DNA of 64,000 bases from Lachnospiraceae bacterium. Lineage in GTDB: Bacteria > Bacillota_A > Clostridia > Lachnospirales > Lachnospiraceae. Below the pieces are notes generated by a model. It did no database searches and was not told where the DNA came from. It saw only the letters and a program-made list of their open reading frames with translations. The position numbers and the translations under genes were made by a program. The stretch lies in NCBI GenBank assembly GCA_017482005.1, contig JAFUOI010000003.1, positions 247,633 to 311,632 on the forward strand. Direction: 5' to 3'. Of this stretch, positions 45,444 to 53,892 are shown in pieces (within the stretch, counting starts at the first letter, position 1; each line of letters begins with the position of its first letter).

Positions 45444-45950
45444 TTACACTGCCGCGTAAAAATTCATGCCGGAAAACATGGATTCCTGCGCTTTTTTGAG
45501 AGCTTTCTGGTAAGGATTCTCTTCGTTTGAGTATTTAATCTTTGTGGCGGTTTCTCCGCCTGCGACATAAGAACGGCCGCATTCCGGACAGACAGCAGTT
45601 TTCAGGCGGACACTTGCCTGGAGAACTTTTCCGTTGCCCTGCTCGGCTTTTTTGTATGCGTTGGCAACGTGTTCCTGTTCGTGGGCACGTACTGCAGATG
45701 AAGCTGCGTTCGGCGAAATATGAGCAGCAGCTTTAAACGATACCATCTCATCGGAACCGTCCTGATATTTTCGCTCTTTGCAAGTCTGGCAATCTGCCGG
45801 TGAAGATGTACGACCGACATTTTTGACGTCGGATGCTCCCGGGTTTTTGGCGATTCCGTCGCCTGTCTGCAACGGGCCTGTCATTCCCTGCATTCCGTAG
45901 GAACTGCCGTAGACGTATGGGCTTGCGTATCCGCTAATTCCCTGTATCAT
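45444..45950 (-). CDS. SprA-related putative metalloprotease
   Basis: A 168-residue protein. The ATG at 45950 lies eight bases after GGGAGG; a GTG three codons upstream is less likely. The C-terminal half has SSAVRAHEQEHVANAYKKAE, an HExxH zinc-protease motif near residue 92, and PECGRSYVAGGETATKIKY, matching the SprA-related family. Two CxxC pairs (CQTC near 59 and CPEC near 123) may bind metal or form disulphides. The N-terminal 50 residues are Gly/Tyr-rich and probably disordered, and no signal peptide is seen. The gene overlaps the upstream one by 17 bases. Substrate unknown. Confidence 0.75.
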   Translation of the reverse strand: MIQGISGYASPYVYGSSYGMQGMTGPLQTGDGIAKNPGASDVKNVGRTSSPADCQTCKERKYQDGSDEMVSFKAAAHISPNAASSAVRAHEQEHVANAYKKAEQGNGKVLQASVRLKTAVCPECGRSYVAGGETATKIKYSNEENPYQKALKKAQESMFSGMNFYAAV

Positions 45951-46374
45951 ATATGCCACCTCCCTGTGTGGATGAAGTAGCCTTTTCTAATGCTTCGTCA
46001 AAGGTTTCTCCATACATGGATTCATAGGTTGTGTTGAGTAGTTCTCTGTATTCCGGACTGTTAAAAACGAGATAAACAGCGGAAGATGTAATAATCACGG
46101 AAAGAATAAGGGCGATGGTGGATATTGTGATTCCGGACTTTGCCATAAAATGCATCTTTGGATGATTTCCCTTAGAGAGAATAGCAAATAAAATGCTGAG
46201 TCCCCCTGCGACCATTGCCGTAAAGATAAAGGTGCACGACGTAAATGCCAATATTCCCATTGTGAGCGAAAGCATCATAAAAATATTGGGTTTGATCGGG
46301 CGTTCGGTAATCTGTACGGCAGCAGATGCGTCCAAATATTTCTGAAAATCCTGTTGGTCCTTATTCTGCTCCAT
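45934..46374 (-). CDS. Small membrane protein (DUF4190-like)
   Basis: A 146-residue protein starting at ATG 46374 behind AAAGGAG. Residues 1-28 are polar, then two or three membrane helices occupy about 30-70 and 78-103 with FMMLSLTMGILAFTS and GITISTIALILSVII, followed by a polar tail rich in Glu/Thr/Gly. The pair of helices around a short basic loop (SKGNHPKMHFMAKSG) is typical of DUF4190-type proteins of unknown function. It is the first gene of a three-gene minus-strand operon and overlaps the second. It is divergent from the cellulase gene. Confidence 0.65.
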   Translation of the reverse strand: MEQNKDQQDFQKYLDASAAVQITERPIKPNIFMMLSLTMGILAFTSCTFIFTAMVAGGLSILFAILSKGNHPKMHFMAKSGITISTIALILSVIITSSAVYLVFNSPEYRELLNTTYESMYGETFDEALEKATSSTQGGGIYDTGN

Positions 46375-46402
46375 AAAATAACTCCTTTGTTTCTATAGTT
46401 TC

Positions 46403-46431
46403 ATAATAGCACGAAATAAAGATTGAAGAAA
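46403..46431 (-). promoter_or_regulatory. Possible promoter for the minus-strand three-gene operon
   Basis: On the minus strand TTTCTT (46431-46426), 17 bases, TATTAT (46408-46403). The -35 is weak. It overlaps the -35 region of the divergent cellulase promoter. Confidence 0.4.
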
Positions 46432-46451
46432 CCCTTTTTTTTGATTATACT
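46423..46451 (+). promoter_or_regulatory. Sigma-A promoter for the GH9 cellulase gene
   Basis: TTGAAG (46423-46428), 17 bases, TATACT (46446-46451), with a T-rich spacer. Confidence 0.6.
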
Positions 46452-46508
46452 TGAAGGGAGATGTCCTTTGGACATCTGCAAAATTATAAGAAAATATGGA
46501 GAGGTTAT

Positions 46509-48797
46509 ATGAGGAAGAAATTAGTATCGATGATGTTATGTCTGGTACTTGCGGTTTCTGTAACGGCGTGCGGCAACAGTCAATCAGCTCCGGCCACACT
46601 GGACGTAACAGAACAGACAGAACAGGCAGAAGTGACAGAAGAGGAAGAAGAACCGGTACAGGAAGCTGAGCCGGAGAAAGAGGAAGAAAAAGAAGCAGAA
46701 GAGGAAGCACCGGCCCTGGATCCGTTACCGGAGGGTAACATGATACAGAATCCGGATTTTGCACAGGGAAAAGGTGATTGGACAACATATTTGAACGGTG
46801 GTAATGCGCTTTTAGATGCGAACGATCAAGAGCAGCTTGTTATCGATATCCAGAAAACAGGAAGTCTGGATTACAGTGTGCAGGCATATTATGACGGTAT
46901 TTCTTTAGAGGACGGCGTAATTTACAAATTTGCGTTTGATATGGCAGTTACCACGCCGAGAACGGTCGTATGGCGTATCCAGCTTAACGGCGGTGATTAC
47001 TCACCTTATTTCCTTGAAGAGTTTAAGGTGGAATCGACAGAGATGCAGCACTATGAATATGAGCTTAAGATGGAAGGGGCTTCTGACCCGGCACCGCGTC
47101 TTTGCTTTAATGTGGGTGCATATGAAGGTGACGGCGAGCTTGCTCCTCACCAGATTATTTTAGATAACTTTGAGTTTTCCGTTCTTGACGGCTCAGGCAG
47201 AGTAGGTGCGCAGGCAGCCGTTGAAACACCGGACATCAATATCAGTCAGGTCGGATATCTTCCGGATCAGACAAAAGTGGCAACTTTCCGCGGAGACAGC
47301 ATCGGAACAGAGTTTGAGGTTGTTGATGCAGCCAGCGGCAAGAGCGTATTTACAGGTAAGATTACAGGTGAAGGCGAGAATGCATCTTCCGGCGAAAACT
47401 GTGCTGTCGGAGATTTCTCGGCACTTACGACAGAAGGTACATATAAGGTAGTAAACGAAGGTTGCGGCGAGTCGTACGAATTTACGATTGGTAAAGATAT
47501 CTACGGTGAGCTTTTGGATGATACGCTCCGCATGATGTATCTGCAGAGATGCGGTGTGGAAGTGACACAGGATCTCGCAGGTGATTTCGGACATGATGCA
47601 TGTCATACGGGATCTGCCATTGTTTACGGAACTGATACGGCAAAAGATGTATCCGGCGGATGGCATGACGCAGGCGACTACGGAAGATACGTGGTTTCAG
47701 GTGCTAAGACGGTAGCCGATCTGCTCATGGCTTACGAGGCATATCCGGATGCGTTTGATGATGACCTCAATATTCCGGAGAGCGGAAACGGTATTCCGGA
47801 TATTTTGGATGAAGTAAAATTTGAACTTGACTGGATGCTTAAAATGCAGGAGTCAAACGGTGGTGTTTACCATAAGGTAACATGTAAGAATTTCCCGGGT
47901 ACCGTACTTGCGGTTGAGGAGACAGAGCAGCTTTATCTTTCACCGATTTCCAACACGGCGACAGGTGATTTTGCGGCAGTTATGGCAATGGCAGCCAGAG
48001 TTTACAAAGATATGGATCCGGCGTTTGCAGATACCTGTCTGAATGCTGCAAAGAATGCCCTTGCGTATGTAGAAGCTAACCCGGATGCAAAAGGCTTCAA
48101 AAATCCGGAGGATGTTGTGACAGGTGAATATCCGGATGAGAACTTGGATGATGAGTATTTCTGGGCCCTTGCAGAGCTTTACAAGACAACAGGAGATTCT
48201 TCTTACAATGATAAGATCAAAGAAATCGATACCGCCGGTCTTGCAAAGGGACTTGGATGGGAAGCAGTAGGATACTACGGAATGTATACATATCTTTCTT
48301 GCGAAAATGCTGATACAAAGGTTGTAAATGATATTAACGGCATTTTTGATGAGGCAGTAAAAGCGATGGATGCAAACAAAGCATCAGATGCATACGGCTC
48401 TACGCTCGGCGATGTATATCCTTGGGGATCCAATATGAGTATCGCCAACAATGGTATGATATATTTGATGAAAGGGAATAAGGCGGGAGCAGAAAGCCAG
48501 CTGGCTTATCTTCTCGGTAACAACGCAAACAGCTACTGTTTCGTGACAGGTTACGGAAGTCTTTCGCCGGAAGGTACACATCACAGACCTTCACAGGTGC
48601 TCGGCACAACAATGAAGGGTATGCTTGTGGGAGGACCGAACAGCAATCTTGAGGATCCGTACGCACAGGCAACATTAAAAGACGCACCGAAGGCGAAATG
48701 TTATGCGGATAATGAGCAGAGCTTCTCATGTAATGAAGTTACAGTTTATTGGAACTCACCGCTTGTTTATCTCATTGCCGGTGTGGCAGGAAAATAA
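46509..48797 (+). CDS. Family 9 glycoside hydrolase (endoglucanase/cellulase) lipoprotein
   Basis: A 762-residue exported enzyme. The signal peptide ends in the lipobox VTAC (cysteine near residue 18-22), so it is anchored as a lipoprotein by an acidic Glu/Pro spacer (about 30-75). A carbohydrate-binding module of the CBM4/9 type spans about 78-225 (NPDFAQGKGDW ... LDNFEFSV), an N-terminal immunoglobulin-like CelD-N domain 235-330, and the GH9 barrel 335-762. Catalytic residues are Asp387/Asp390 in GGWHDAGDYGRY and Glu743 in NEVTVYW; FVTGYGSLSPEGTHHRPS is the conserved substrate loop. Expected activity is on beta-1,4-glucan. Start 46509 follows GGAGAGG. tex follows 11 bases later. Confidence 0.93.
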   Translation: MRKKLVSMMLCLVLAVSVTACGNSQSAPATLDVTEQTEQAEVTEEEEEPVQEAEPEKEEEKEAEEEAPALDPLPEGNMIQNPDFAQGKGDWTTYLNGGNALLDANDQEQLVIDIQKTGSLDYSVQAYYDGISLEDGVIYKFAFDMAVTTPRTVVWRIQLNGGDYSPYFLEEFKVESTEMQHYEYELKMEGASDPAPRLCFNVGAYEGDGELAPHQIILDNFEFSVLDGSGRVGAQAAVETPDINISQVGYLPDQTKVATFRGDSIGTEFEVVDAASGKSVFTGKITGEGENASSGENCAVGDFSALTTEGTYKVVNEGCGESYEFTIGKDIYGELLDDTLRMMYLQRCGVEVTQDLAGDFGHDACHTGSAIVYGTDTAKDVSGGWHDAGDYGRYVVSGAKTVADLLMAYEAYPDAFDDDLNIPESGNGIPDILDEVKFELDWMLKMQESNGGVYHKVTCKNFPGTVLAVEETEQLYLSPISNTATGDFAAVMAMAARVYKDMDPAFADTCLNAAKNALAYVEANPDAKGFKNPEDVVTGEYPDENLDDEYFWALAELYKTTGDSSYNDKIKEIDTAGLAKGLGWEAVGYYGMYTYLSCENADTKVVNDINGIFDEAVKAMDANKASDAYGSTLGDVYPWGSNMSIANNGMIYLMKGNKAGAESQLAYLLGNNANSYCFVTGYGSLSPEGTHHRPSQVLGTTMKGMLVGGPNSNLEDPYAQATLKDAPKAKCYADNEQSFSCNEVTVYWNSPLVYLIAGVAGK

Positions 48798-48808
48798 GGA
48801 GACAGCAG

Positions 48809-51214
48809 ATGGACATCAATGTAAAACTTGCACAGGAATTAAATATAAAAAAAGAGCAGGTGGAAGCAACCGTTAAGCTGATCGATGAAGGAAATACCAT
48901 TCCGTTTATCGCCCGTTACCGCAAAGAGGTAACGGGAGCTCTTAACGACGAGATTTTGCGTAATCTTTATGAAAGACTGAATTATCTTCGCAACCTGGAA
49001 GATAAAAAACAAAGTGTGCTTTCTTCCATTGAAGAACAGGGTAAACTTACGGACGAGTTGAAAGAGAAAATTCTGGCAGCCGAAACGCTGGTTGTTGTGG
49101 AAGATCTTTATCGACCGTACAAACAGAAGAGAAAAACGCGTGCATCGGTTGCGAAAGAAAAAGGACTGGAGCCTCTCGCTGAGCTCATTCTTGCTCAGGA
49201 GATTACTACATCTCTCATGGATGAAGCAGAGAAATATGTCGATGAGGAAAAAGGTGTGGCATCCGCGAAGGAAGCAATCGACGGAGCGAAGGATATTATT
49301 GCTGAGAAGATTTCCGATGAGGCAGACTACCGTATTTATATCCGTAAATTTACATTTGAAGAAGGTAAGATTGTAAGCTCTGCCAAAGACCCGAAAGAAC
49401 AGAGTGTTTATGAGATGTATTATGAATACGAGGAGCCGATCAAAAAGGTGGTGGGCCACAGAACACTTGCTCTTAACCGCGGTGAGAAAGAAAAGATGCT
49501 GGTTGTTAAGGTGGAAGCACCTGTTGACCGTATTCTCGGTTATCTGGAAAAGCAGACGATTACGAGTGAAAATCCTGAGACGACACCTGTCTTAAAAGAT
49601 ACTATCGCAGACAGCTACAGCAGACTGATTGCGCCGGCTATCGAGCGTGAAATCCGCAATGAGCTGACAGAGAAGGCAGAGGACGGAGCAATCACGGTAT
49701 TTGGTAAGAATCTTGAACAGCTTTTGCTTCAGCCGCCAATCGCAGGTCGCGTAGTTCTCGGCTGGGATCCGGCTTTCAGAACCGGATGTAAGTTAGCTGT
49801 GGTTGACCCGACGGGTAAGGTTCTTGATACAACGGTTATTTTCCCGACCGAGCCACAGAACAAGATCAAAGAATCCAAAGAGATACTTAAAAAGATTATT
49901 AAAAAATACAATGTTTCACTTATTTCCGTCGGAAACGGAACAGCCTCCCGTGAATCCGAGCAGGTGATTGTGGAACTGTTAAAAGAATTGGACACAAAGG
50001 TGGAATATGTCATTGTAAATGAAGCGGGTGCGTCCGTATATTCGGCATCCAAGCTTGCGACAGAAGAATTCCCGAATTTTGATGTGGGTCAGCGTAGTGC
50101 AACTTCCATTGCGCGTCGACTTCAGGATCCGCTGGCAGAGCTTGTGAAGATTGATCCGCAATCCATTGGTGTCGGGCAGTATCAGCATGATATGAACCAG
50201 AAGAAACTCGGCGAAGCACTGGAAGGTGTTGTGGAAGACTGTGTAAATAAGGTGGGTGTGGACTTAAACACTGCGTCCGCTTCCCTCCTTGAGCATATTT
50301 CAGGTATCTCTAAGGTGATTGCAAAGAATATCGTGGATTACAGAGAGACAAACGGAAGATTTACCAATCGTAAACAATTGCTGAAAGTTGCAAAACTGGG
50401 ACCGAAAGCATACGAGCAGTGTGCAGGTTTTATGCGCATTACGGATGGTGACAATCCGCTGGATGCGACAAGTGTACATCCGGAGTCTTATGAAGCGGTA
50501 CAGAAGCTCCTTGAAATCACGGGTCTTACAATGGATGATGTCCGCCAGGCACAGAAGAAGGCGGCGGAAGATCGTCTGAAGGCAAAGAAGACTCCGGCAG
50601 TTTCCGAAAAGAAGAAACCGGTCAAGAAAGAAAAACAGGTAGTGATCCGCAATACCAATACAGCCATGGGTAAAGCACTTGCTCAGGCTATGGGCGGTGT
50701 AAGTCTTGCTTCCGGAAAAGATGCAGAAACGTCTTCAAAGGCTTCCCTGAAGTCATCTGCGGAGAATCTGTCCGGTGATGCTTCTGTCGGCGGAACAGTT
50801 TCCGAAGGAATCGGAAGTCTTGAACGTAAGATTAAAGACAAGAAAAAGATGGCAGAGCAGCTGGGTATCGGTGAACTGACTTTGACAGATATCTTGAAAG
50901 AGTTGGAAAAACCGGCCCGCGATCCGCGAGATGATATGCCGACACCGATTCTTCGAAGTGATGTCATGGATCTGAAGGATTTAAAACCGGGCATGATTCT
51001 GAAAGGAACCGTCCGCAATGTTATTGATTTTGGAGCCTTCGTGGACATCGGCGTACATCAGGACGGACTGGTTCACATTTCACAGATGACGGACCGCTTT
51101 ATCAAGCATCCGCTTGAGGCAGTAAGTGTAGGTGATATTGTAGAAGTGCAGGTTATGACTGTCGATATTGCAAAGAAGCGTATTCAGCTGACAATGAAAC
51201 TTGGAAAAAAGTAA
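48809..51214 (+). CDS. tex: Tex family RNA-binding transcription accessory protein
   Basis: An 801-residue protein from the ATG at 48809 (AAGGAG upstream; the longer frame overlaps the cellulase end). Tex domains in order: N-terminal helical domain (VKLAQELNIKKEQVEATVKL), the GNTIPFIARYRKEVTG motif near 33, YqgF/RNase H-like domain from about 310 (GWDPAFRTGCKLAVVD), HhH motifs (LLEHISGISKVIAKNIV), and a C-terminal S1 RNA-binding domain at about 728-800 (LKGTVRNVIDFGAFVDIGVH). It is longer than most Tex because of a Lys/Ser-rich linker at about 590-690 before S1. Tex acts on RNA polymerase and RNA turnover; details are poorly known. Confidence 0.93.
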   Translation: MDINVKLAQELNIKKEQVEATVKLIDEGNTIPFIARYRKEVTGALNDEILRNLYERLNYLRNLEDKKQSVLSSIEEQGKLTDELKEKILAAETLVVVEDLYRPYKQKRKTRASVAKEKGLEPLAELILAQEITTSLMDEAEKYVDEEKGVASAKEAIDGAKDIIAEKISDEADYRIYIRKFTFEEGKIVSSAKDPKEQSVYEMYYEYEEPIKKVVGHRTLALNRGEKEKMLVVKVEAPVDRILGYLEKQTITSENPETTPVLKDTIADSYSRLIAPAIEREIRNELTEKAEDGAITVFGKNLEQLLLQPPIAGRVVLGWDPAFRTGCKLAVVDPTGKVLDTTVIFPTEPQNKIKESKEILKKIIKKYNVSLISVGNGTASRESEQVIVELLKELDTKVEYVIVNEAGASVYSASKLATEEFPNFDVGQRSATSIARRLQDPLAELVKIDPQSIGVGQYQHDMNQKKLGEALEGVVEDCVNKVGVDLNTASASLLEHISGISKVIAKNIVDYRETNGRFTNRKQLLKVAKLGPKAYEQCAGFMRITDGDNPLDATSVHPESYEAVQKLLEITGLTMDDVRQAQKKAAEDRLKAKKTPAVSEKKKPVKKEKQVVIRNTNTAMGKALAQAMGGVSLASGKDAETSSKASLKSSAENLSGDASVGGTVSEGIGSLERKIKDKKKMAEQLGIGELTLTDILKELEKPARDPRDDMPTPILRSDVMDLKDLKPGMILKGTVRNVIDFGAFVDIGVHQDGLVHISQMTDRFIKHPLEAVSVGDIVEVQVMTVDIAKKRIQLTMKLGKK

Positions 51215-51302
51215 AATTAGTTACATGAAATTTCTGATATGAATTAGGCGGGGTGTAGGACATACCCCCTGTCATTTGATTGGGGATTAAGAGTGTTGAG
51301 TT

Positions 51303-51330
51303 AAGGGATGAATCTTCGGATTTATCCCTT
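51303..51330 (+). terminator. Terminator-like hairpin after tex
   Basis: AAGGGATGAATC and GATTTATCCCTT pair around a stable TTCG loop, with one mismatch-type wobble. The T-run after it is short. It lies 88 bases after the tex stop and borders the 63-base array. Confidence 0.6.
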
Positions 51331-51581
51331 TCTTACCATAGTCCCTGAAATAATTGTTGTAGGAAGAAAATGAACATTTTCTCTTTTCCTAATTCTACCC
51401 ATAGATGTGTTTTTTTGCGTCTATGGGTAGAATTTTTTACGAGAAATCAGTTTTTTTCTAACCATATGGAGTCGTTGGGGCTTCATGGTTAGAATAAGGT
51501 TACGAATTATGCTGTTTTATCTACCCATACAACATGTAAAATATGTTCATGGTTAGAATTACAAGGACAAGCCTCTTAAAT
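51330..51581. repeat. Array of four stem-loop units with exact 63-base period
   Basis: Units begin at 51330, 51393, 51456 and 51519 with TTCTTACCATA, TTCTACCCATA, TTCTAACCATA and ATCTACCCATA. In units 2-4 the 3' arm (ATGGGTAGAA at 51423, ATGGTTAGAA at 51485 and 51549) sits 29-30 bases after the 5' arm, closing a stem, while loop sequences differ completely. Between units 2 and 3 a C-G pair becomes A-T in both arms, a compensatory change. Unit 1 has a degenerate 3' arm. No gene is supported in 51215-51816; 51582-51686 is AT-rich and I see nothing else in it. Confidence 0.75.
51391..51438 (+). terminator. Strong intrinsic terminator formed by unit 2 of the 63-base array
   Basis: AATTCTACCCATAGA (51391-51405) pairs perfectly over 15 bases with its complement ending at 51434, and the 3' arm runs into TTTTTT (51433-51438). 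Confidence 0.8.
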
Positions 51582-51686
51582 ATCAAATTTCTTAACTTAA
51601 AGACATTGAATATGCCCTGCTCTTCAAAACCAGATATGATACAATTTTCTATAAAAGTAAAAAAATTATCGAAAAACATTAAAAAA

Positions 51687-51739
51687 GTGTTGACAAATGA
51701 TAAAATCAACACTATGATGTGTTTAACGATAAACGATAA
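51687..51739 (+). promoter_or_regulatory. Promoter with probable operators for the DUF2975/HTH operon
   Basis: TTGACA (51690-51695), 17 bases, TATGAT (51713-51718). A perfect 7-base inverted repeat GTGTTGA (51687-51693)/TCAACAC (51706-51712) covers the -35 and spacer, and the 7-base direct repeat ACGATAA occurs twice in tandem at 51726-51739, just after the expected transcript start. Either could bind the small HTH protein encoded in the operon. Confidence 0.65.
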
Positions 51740-51816
51740 ATATTTAATTTTTTCGTTTGTCTTCTTGCAAGAAAGCAGCTAAAAACAACACATAGAAAAG
51801 AAATGGAGAATGAATT

Positions 51817-52545
51817 ATGAAAGAACAGGCAATTCAAAAAATTAATAAAATAGGCGAGATAAGCGGAAAGGTTACCATATTCTGTAAAATAATGGTGGGA
51901 ATGGGTATTGCGATTTTGCTTTTGGTGTCTATACTTTGCTTTTTCGTTCCGGAAGGCGGTCTGGTTTACGGGACAGAGGAGAGACAGAATGTTGAAGTGA
52001 ATATGAAGAAACTGCGCACCGGTGTGACGGATGAAGATATCGATTATGTGGTAAAGGAATTAAAAGATGGAAATAGCGTTGAATTAGAGAATGGTGCTGT
52101 TGATGTGAAAGTCGGCGGTGAGAATTATTATCCGGATACAGTGGAGAGAACGGAAAACGGGTTTCGGATAACTGCGGTTACACAGAAATACGAGAGGGGA
52201 TTCAGAGATGTGTCATGGGGACTTTTAGCACTTGCTGTAATACTTGGGTTGACACAGGTGACACTCTATTTTGTAGGTTTTCTTTGTAAAGCATTCAAAG
52301 ATTGCGAGTCGCCGTTTGAAGAAAATGTAATTAAAAAGATGCAAAATTTGGCATATGCATTAATTCCTTGGGCGTTTGCAACATCATTCAAAGATATTGC
52401 GGTAGATATCCTTTTAAAAGGTGGCGACGATTTTGCATGGTCGCTGGACCTCGGTGTTGTGCTGATGGTACTTGTTGTCTTTTTGCTTGTTTACATCTTT
52501 AAGTATGGTGCAATCTTACAGCAGGAATCGGACGAAACATTATAA
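51817..52545 (+). CDS. DUF2975 family membrane protein
   Basis: A 242-residue protein with four membrane helices (about 25-48, 130-155, 170-195, 205-232) and an extracytoplasmic loop of some 80 residues (49-128) between the first two. N-terminal INKIGEISGKVTIFCKIMVG and the spacing of helices match DUF2975, which is regularly paired with a YozG-type Cro/CI regulator as here. Function is unknown; a membrane sensor or immunity-like role linked to the regulator has been suggested by context only. TGGAG precedes the ATG. It is the first gene of a two-gene operon. Confidence 0.8.
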   Translation: MKEQAIQKINKIGEISGKVTIFCKIMVGMGIAILLLVSILCFFVPEGGLVYGTEERQNVEVNMKKLRTGVTDEDIDYVVKELKDGNSVELENGAVDVKVGGENYYPDTVERTENGFRITAVTQKYERGFRDVSWGLLALAVILGLTQVTLYFVGFLCKAFKDCESPFEENVIKKMQNLAYALIPWAFATSFKDIAVDILLKGGDDFAWSLDLGVVLMVLVVFLLVYIFKYGAILQQESDETL

Positions 52546-52559
52546 GCGGAGGTAAAAAT

Positions 52560-52781
52560 ATGGGAAAAATAATTTTGCGACTGGACCGCGTTATGGCGGA
52601 CCGGAAAATGAGTTTGAATGAACTTTCCGAAAAGGTTGGCGTCTCGAATGTCAATCTTTCTAAAATGAAAACAGGAAAAATCAGTGCCATCCGTTTTTCT
52701 ACATTGGAGGCGATCTGTGAAGTGCTCGATTGTCAGCCGGGAGACATTTTGGAGTACGATCCGAACGCGCCTGAGGAATAG
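52560..52781 (+). CDS. YozG-like small Cro/CI (XRE) family transcriptional regulator
   Basis: A 73-residue protein that is almost only a helix-turn-helix domain: LDRVMADRKMSLNELSEKV, GVSNVNLSKMKTGK as recognition helix, then STLEAICEVLDCQPGDILEYD, the classic end of YozG-type regulators. It is encoded 14 bases after the DUF2975 gene behind GGAGG. It probably binds repeats in the promoter at 51687-51739 and regulates its own operon. No ligand domain is present, so control may come from the membrane partner. Confidence 0.88.
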   Translation: MGKIILRLDRVMADRKMSLNELSEKVGVSNVNLSKMKTGKISAIRFSTLEAICEVLDCQPGDILEYDPNAPEE

Positions 52782-52854
52782 AATTGGGCAGCGGTCTATT
52801 GTGCTAAAAAATATAATCATATATAGGAACAATATGGGATTCTCTATATAAGTG

Positions 52855-52883
52855 TTGCAATATACGGTAAGTCGTAGTATAAT
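52855..52883 (+). promoter_or_regulatory. Sigma-A promoter for the FMN riboswitch/ribU transcript
   Basis: TTGCAA (52855-52860), 17 bases, TATAAT (52878-52883), about 25 bases before the riboswitch. Confidence 0.7.
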
Positions 52884-52907
52884 CCAAAACGTAAAAATAA
52901 TGTTACG

Positions 52908-53116
52908 TTCTTCGGGGTTGGGTGAAATTCCCTACCGGCGGTGATGCGCTGACAGGAGATGTTTATAGTGCGGAAGCGGTATGCATATTTAATTAGCAGA
53001 GGCGGTTTGCACATGGATTCCTGTATGACGACGAGTCCGCGACCCGGTTGCCTTTGGGTAATCGGCTGATCCGGTGAGATTCCGGAACCGACAGTAAAGT
53101 CTGGATGAGAGAAGAA
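52908..53116 (+). ncRNA. FMN riboswitch (RFN element)
   Basis: The conserved blocks occur in order: TTCGGGG, GGGTGAAATTCCC, ACCGGCGGTGATG, GAGTCCGCGACCCG, GGTGAGATTCCGGAACCGAC, AGTAAAGTCTGGATG and GAGAAGAA. P1 closes by TTCTTC (52908-52913) with GAAGAA (53111-53116). It binds FMN and controls the downstream riboflavin transporter. One variable arm (about 52960-53030) is longer than the minimal element. Confidence 0.95.
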
Positions 53117-53124
53117 AGAAAAGA

Positions 53125-53209
53125 CCGTTTGAGATGTCTCAGTATTGGGGAATCAAACGGAAACTATCTTGGTATGTGATGCCCCGAATCTTAGGATTCG
53201 GGGTTTTTT
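53125..53209 (+). terminator. Riboswitch expression platform: terminator with candidate antiterminator
   Basis: CCCCGAATC (53182-53190) pairs perfectly with GATTCGGGG (53195-53203), then six T. Upstream, GGGGAATC (53147-53154) can pair with GATGCCCC (53178-53185), which would block the terminator, and CCGTTTGA (53125-53132) can pair with TCAAACGG (53153-53160), which would occupy that antiterminator. This fits FMN-induced transcription termination. Confidence 0.8.
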
Positions 53210-53256
53210 GCATCTTTCCGCTAGAACAAGACAGTCAAGAAAAAGGAGAGAAAACC

Positions 53257-53871
53257 ATGAAAACATCAACAAGAAACAAAACTTACAAAATTGCAATGAT
53301 CGGAATGCTTTCTGCAATTGCTTTTGTTCTGGAGGCGCTGAATTTCCCGATTCCTGTTATGCCATCCTTTATTAAGGTGGATTTTTCGGAGTTGCCGGCG
53401 CTGATCGGATCTTTCGCTTTGGGACCGGTTTCGGGTATTGCGATTTGTTTTATCAAGAATTTGTTTAATTTATTAATGCATAGTGATACAGGCGGAGTCG
53501 GCGAATTAAGCAACTTCCTGCTGGGAATGATGTTTGTCGGAACAGCAGGTATCATTTATAAGATCAAAAGAGGAAAGAAGGCTGCGCTGATCGGATCGGT
53601 AATCGGTGCGGTTGTTATGGCGTTATTCAGTATTGTGTCAAACTACTTTTTGGTTTATCCGTTTTATATGAATGTGATGGGAATGCCAAAAGAAGTTATT
53701 CTCGGAATGTATCAGGCGATTAATCCTAATGTGGATACTTTGCTTGAGGCACTGATTAAGTTCAACGTTCCGTTCACGTTCTGTAAGGCGATGATGAGTG
53801 TCTTGATTACGTTCCTAATCTATAAACGTATTTCGCCAATCATCAAAGGTTCTTTTTTAAATAAATCTTAA
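53257..53871 (+). CDS. ribU: Riboflavin ECF transporter S component
   Basis: A 204-residue membrane protein with six helices, the substrate-binding subunit of an energy-coupling-factor transporter that takes up riboflavin. The start at 53257 follows AAGGAG; the longer open frame runs through the terminator and is not real. Family features: the N-terminal IAMIGMLSAIAFVLEALNFP, KVDFSELPALIGSFALGPVSG (in parts VDFSELP and GPVSGI) and IKNLFNLLMHSDTGGVGELSNF (parts IKNLFNL, GGVGELSNF). Control by the FMN riboswitch directly upstream confirms the substrate. The shared ATPase and T subunits are encoded elsewhere. Confidence 0.95.
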   Translation: MKTSTRNKTYKIAMIGMLSAIAFVLEALNFPIPVMPSFIKVDFSELPALIGSFALGPVSGIAICFIKNLFNLLMHSDTGGVGELSNFLLGMMFVGTAGIIYKIKRGKKAALIGSVIGAVVMALFSIVSNYFLVYPFYMNVMGMPKEVILGMYQAINPNVDTLLEALIKFNVPFTFCKAMMSVLITFLIYKRISPIIKGSFLNKS

Positions 53872-53892
53872 TAATATTTTTGTATATTACCG

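Noticed and set aside
51543..51782. A 79-codon open frame before the DUF2975 gene
   Set aside because: It runs through the promoter at 51690-51718, lacks a ribosome site and starts in the last stem-loop of the 63-base array.
53134..53256. N-terminal extension of ribU
   Set aside because: The extension is translated from the riboswitch expression platform and terminator; the real start follows AAGGAG at 53257.
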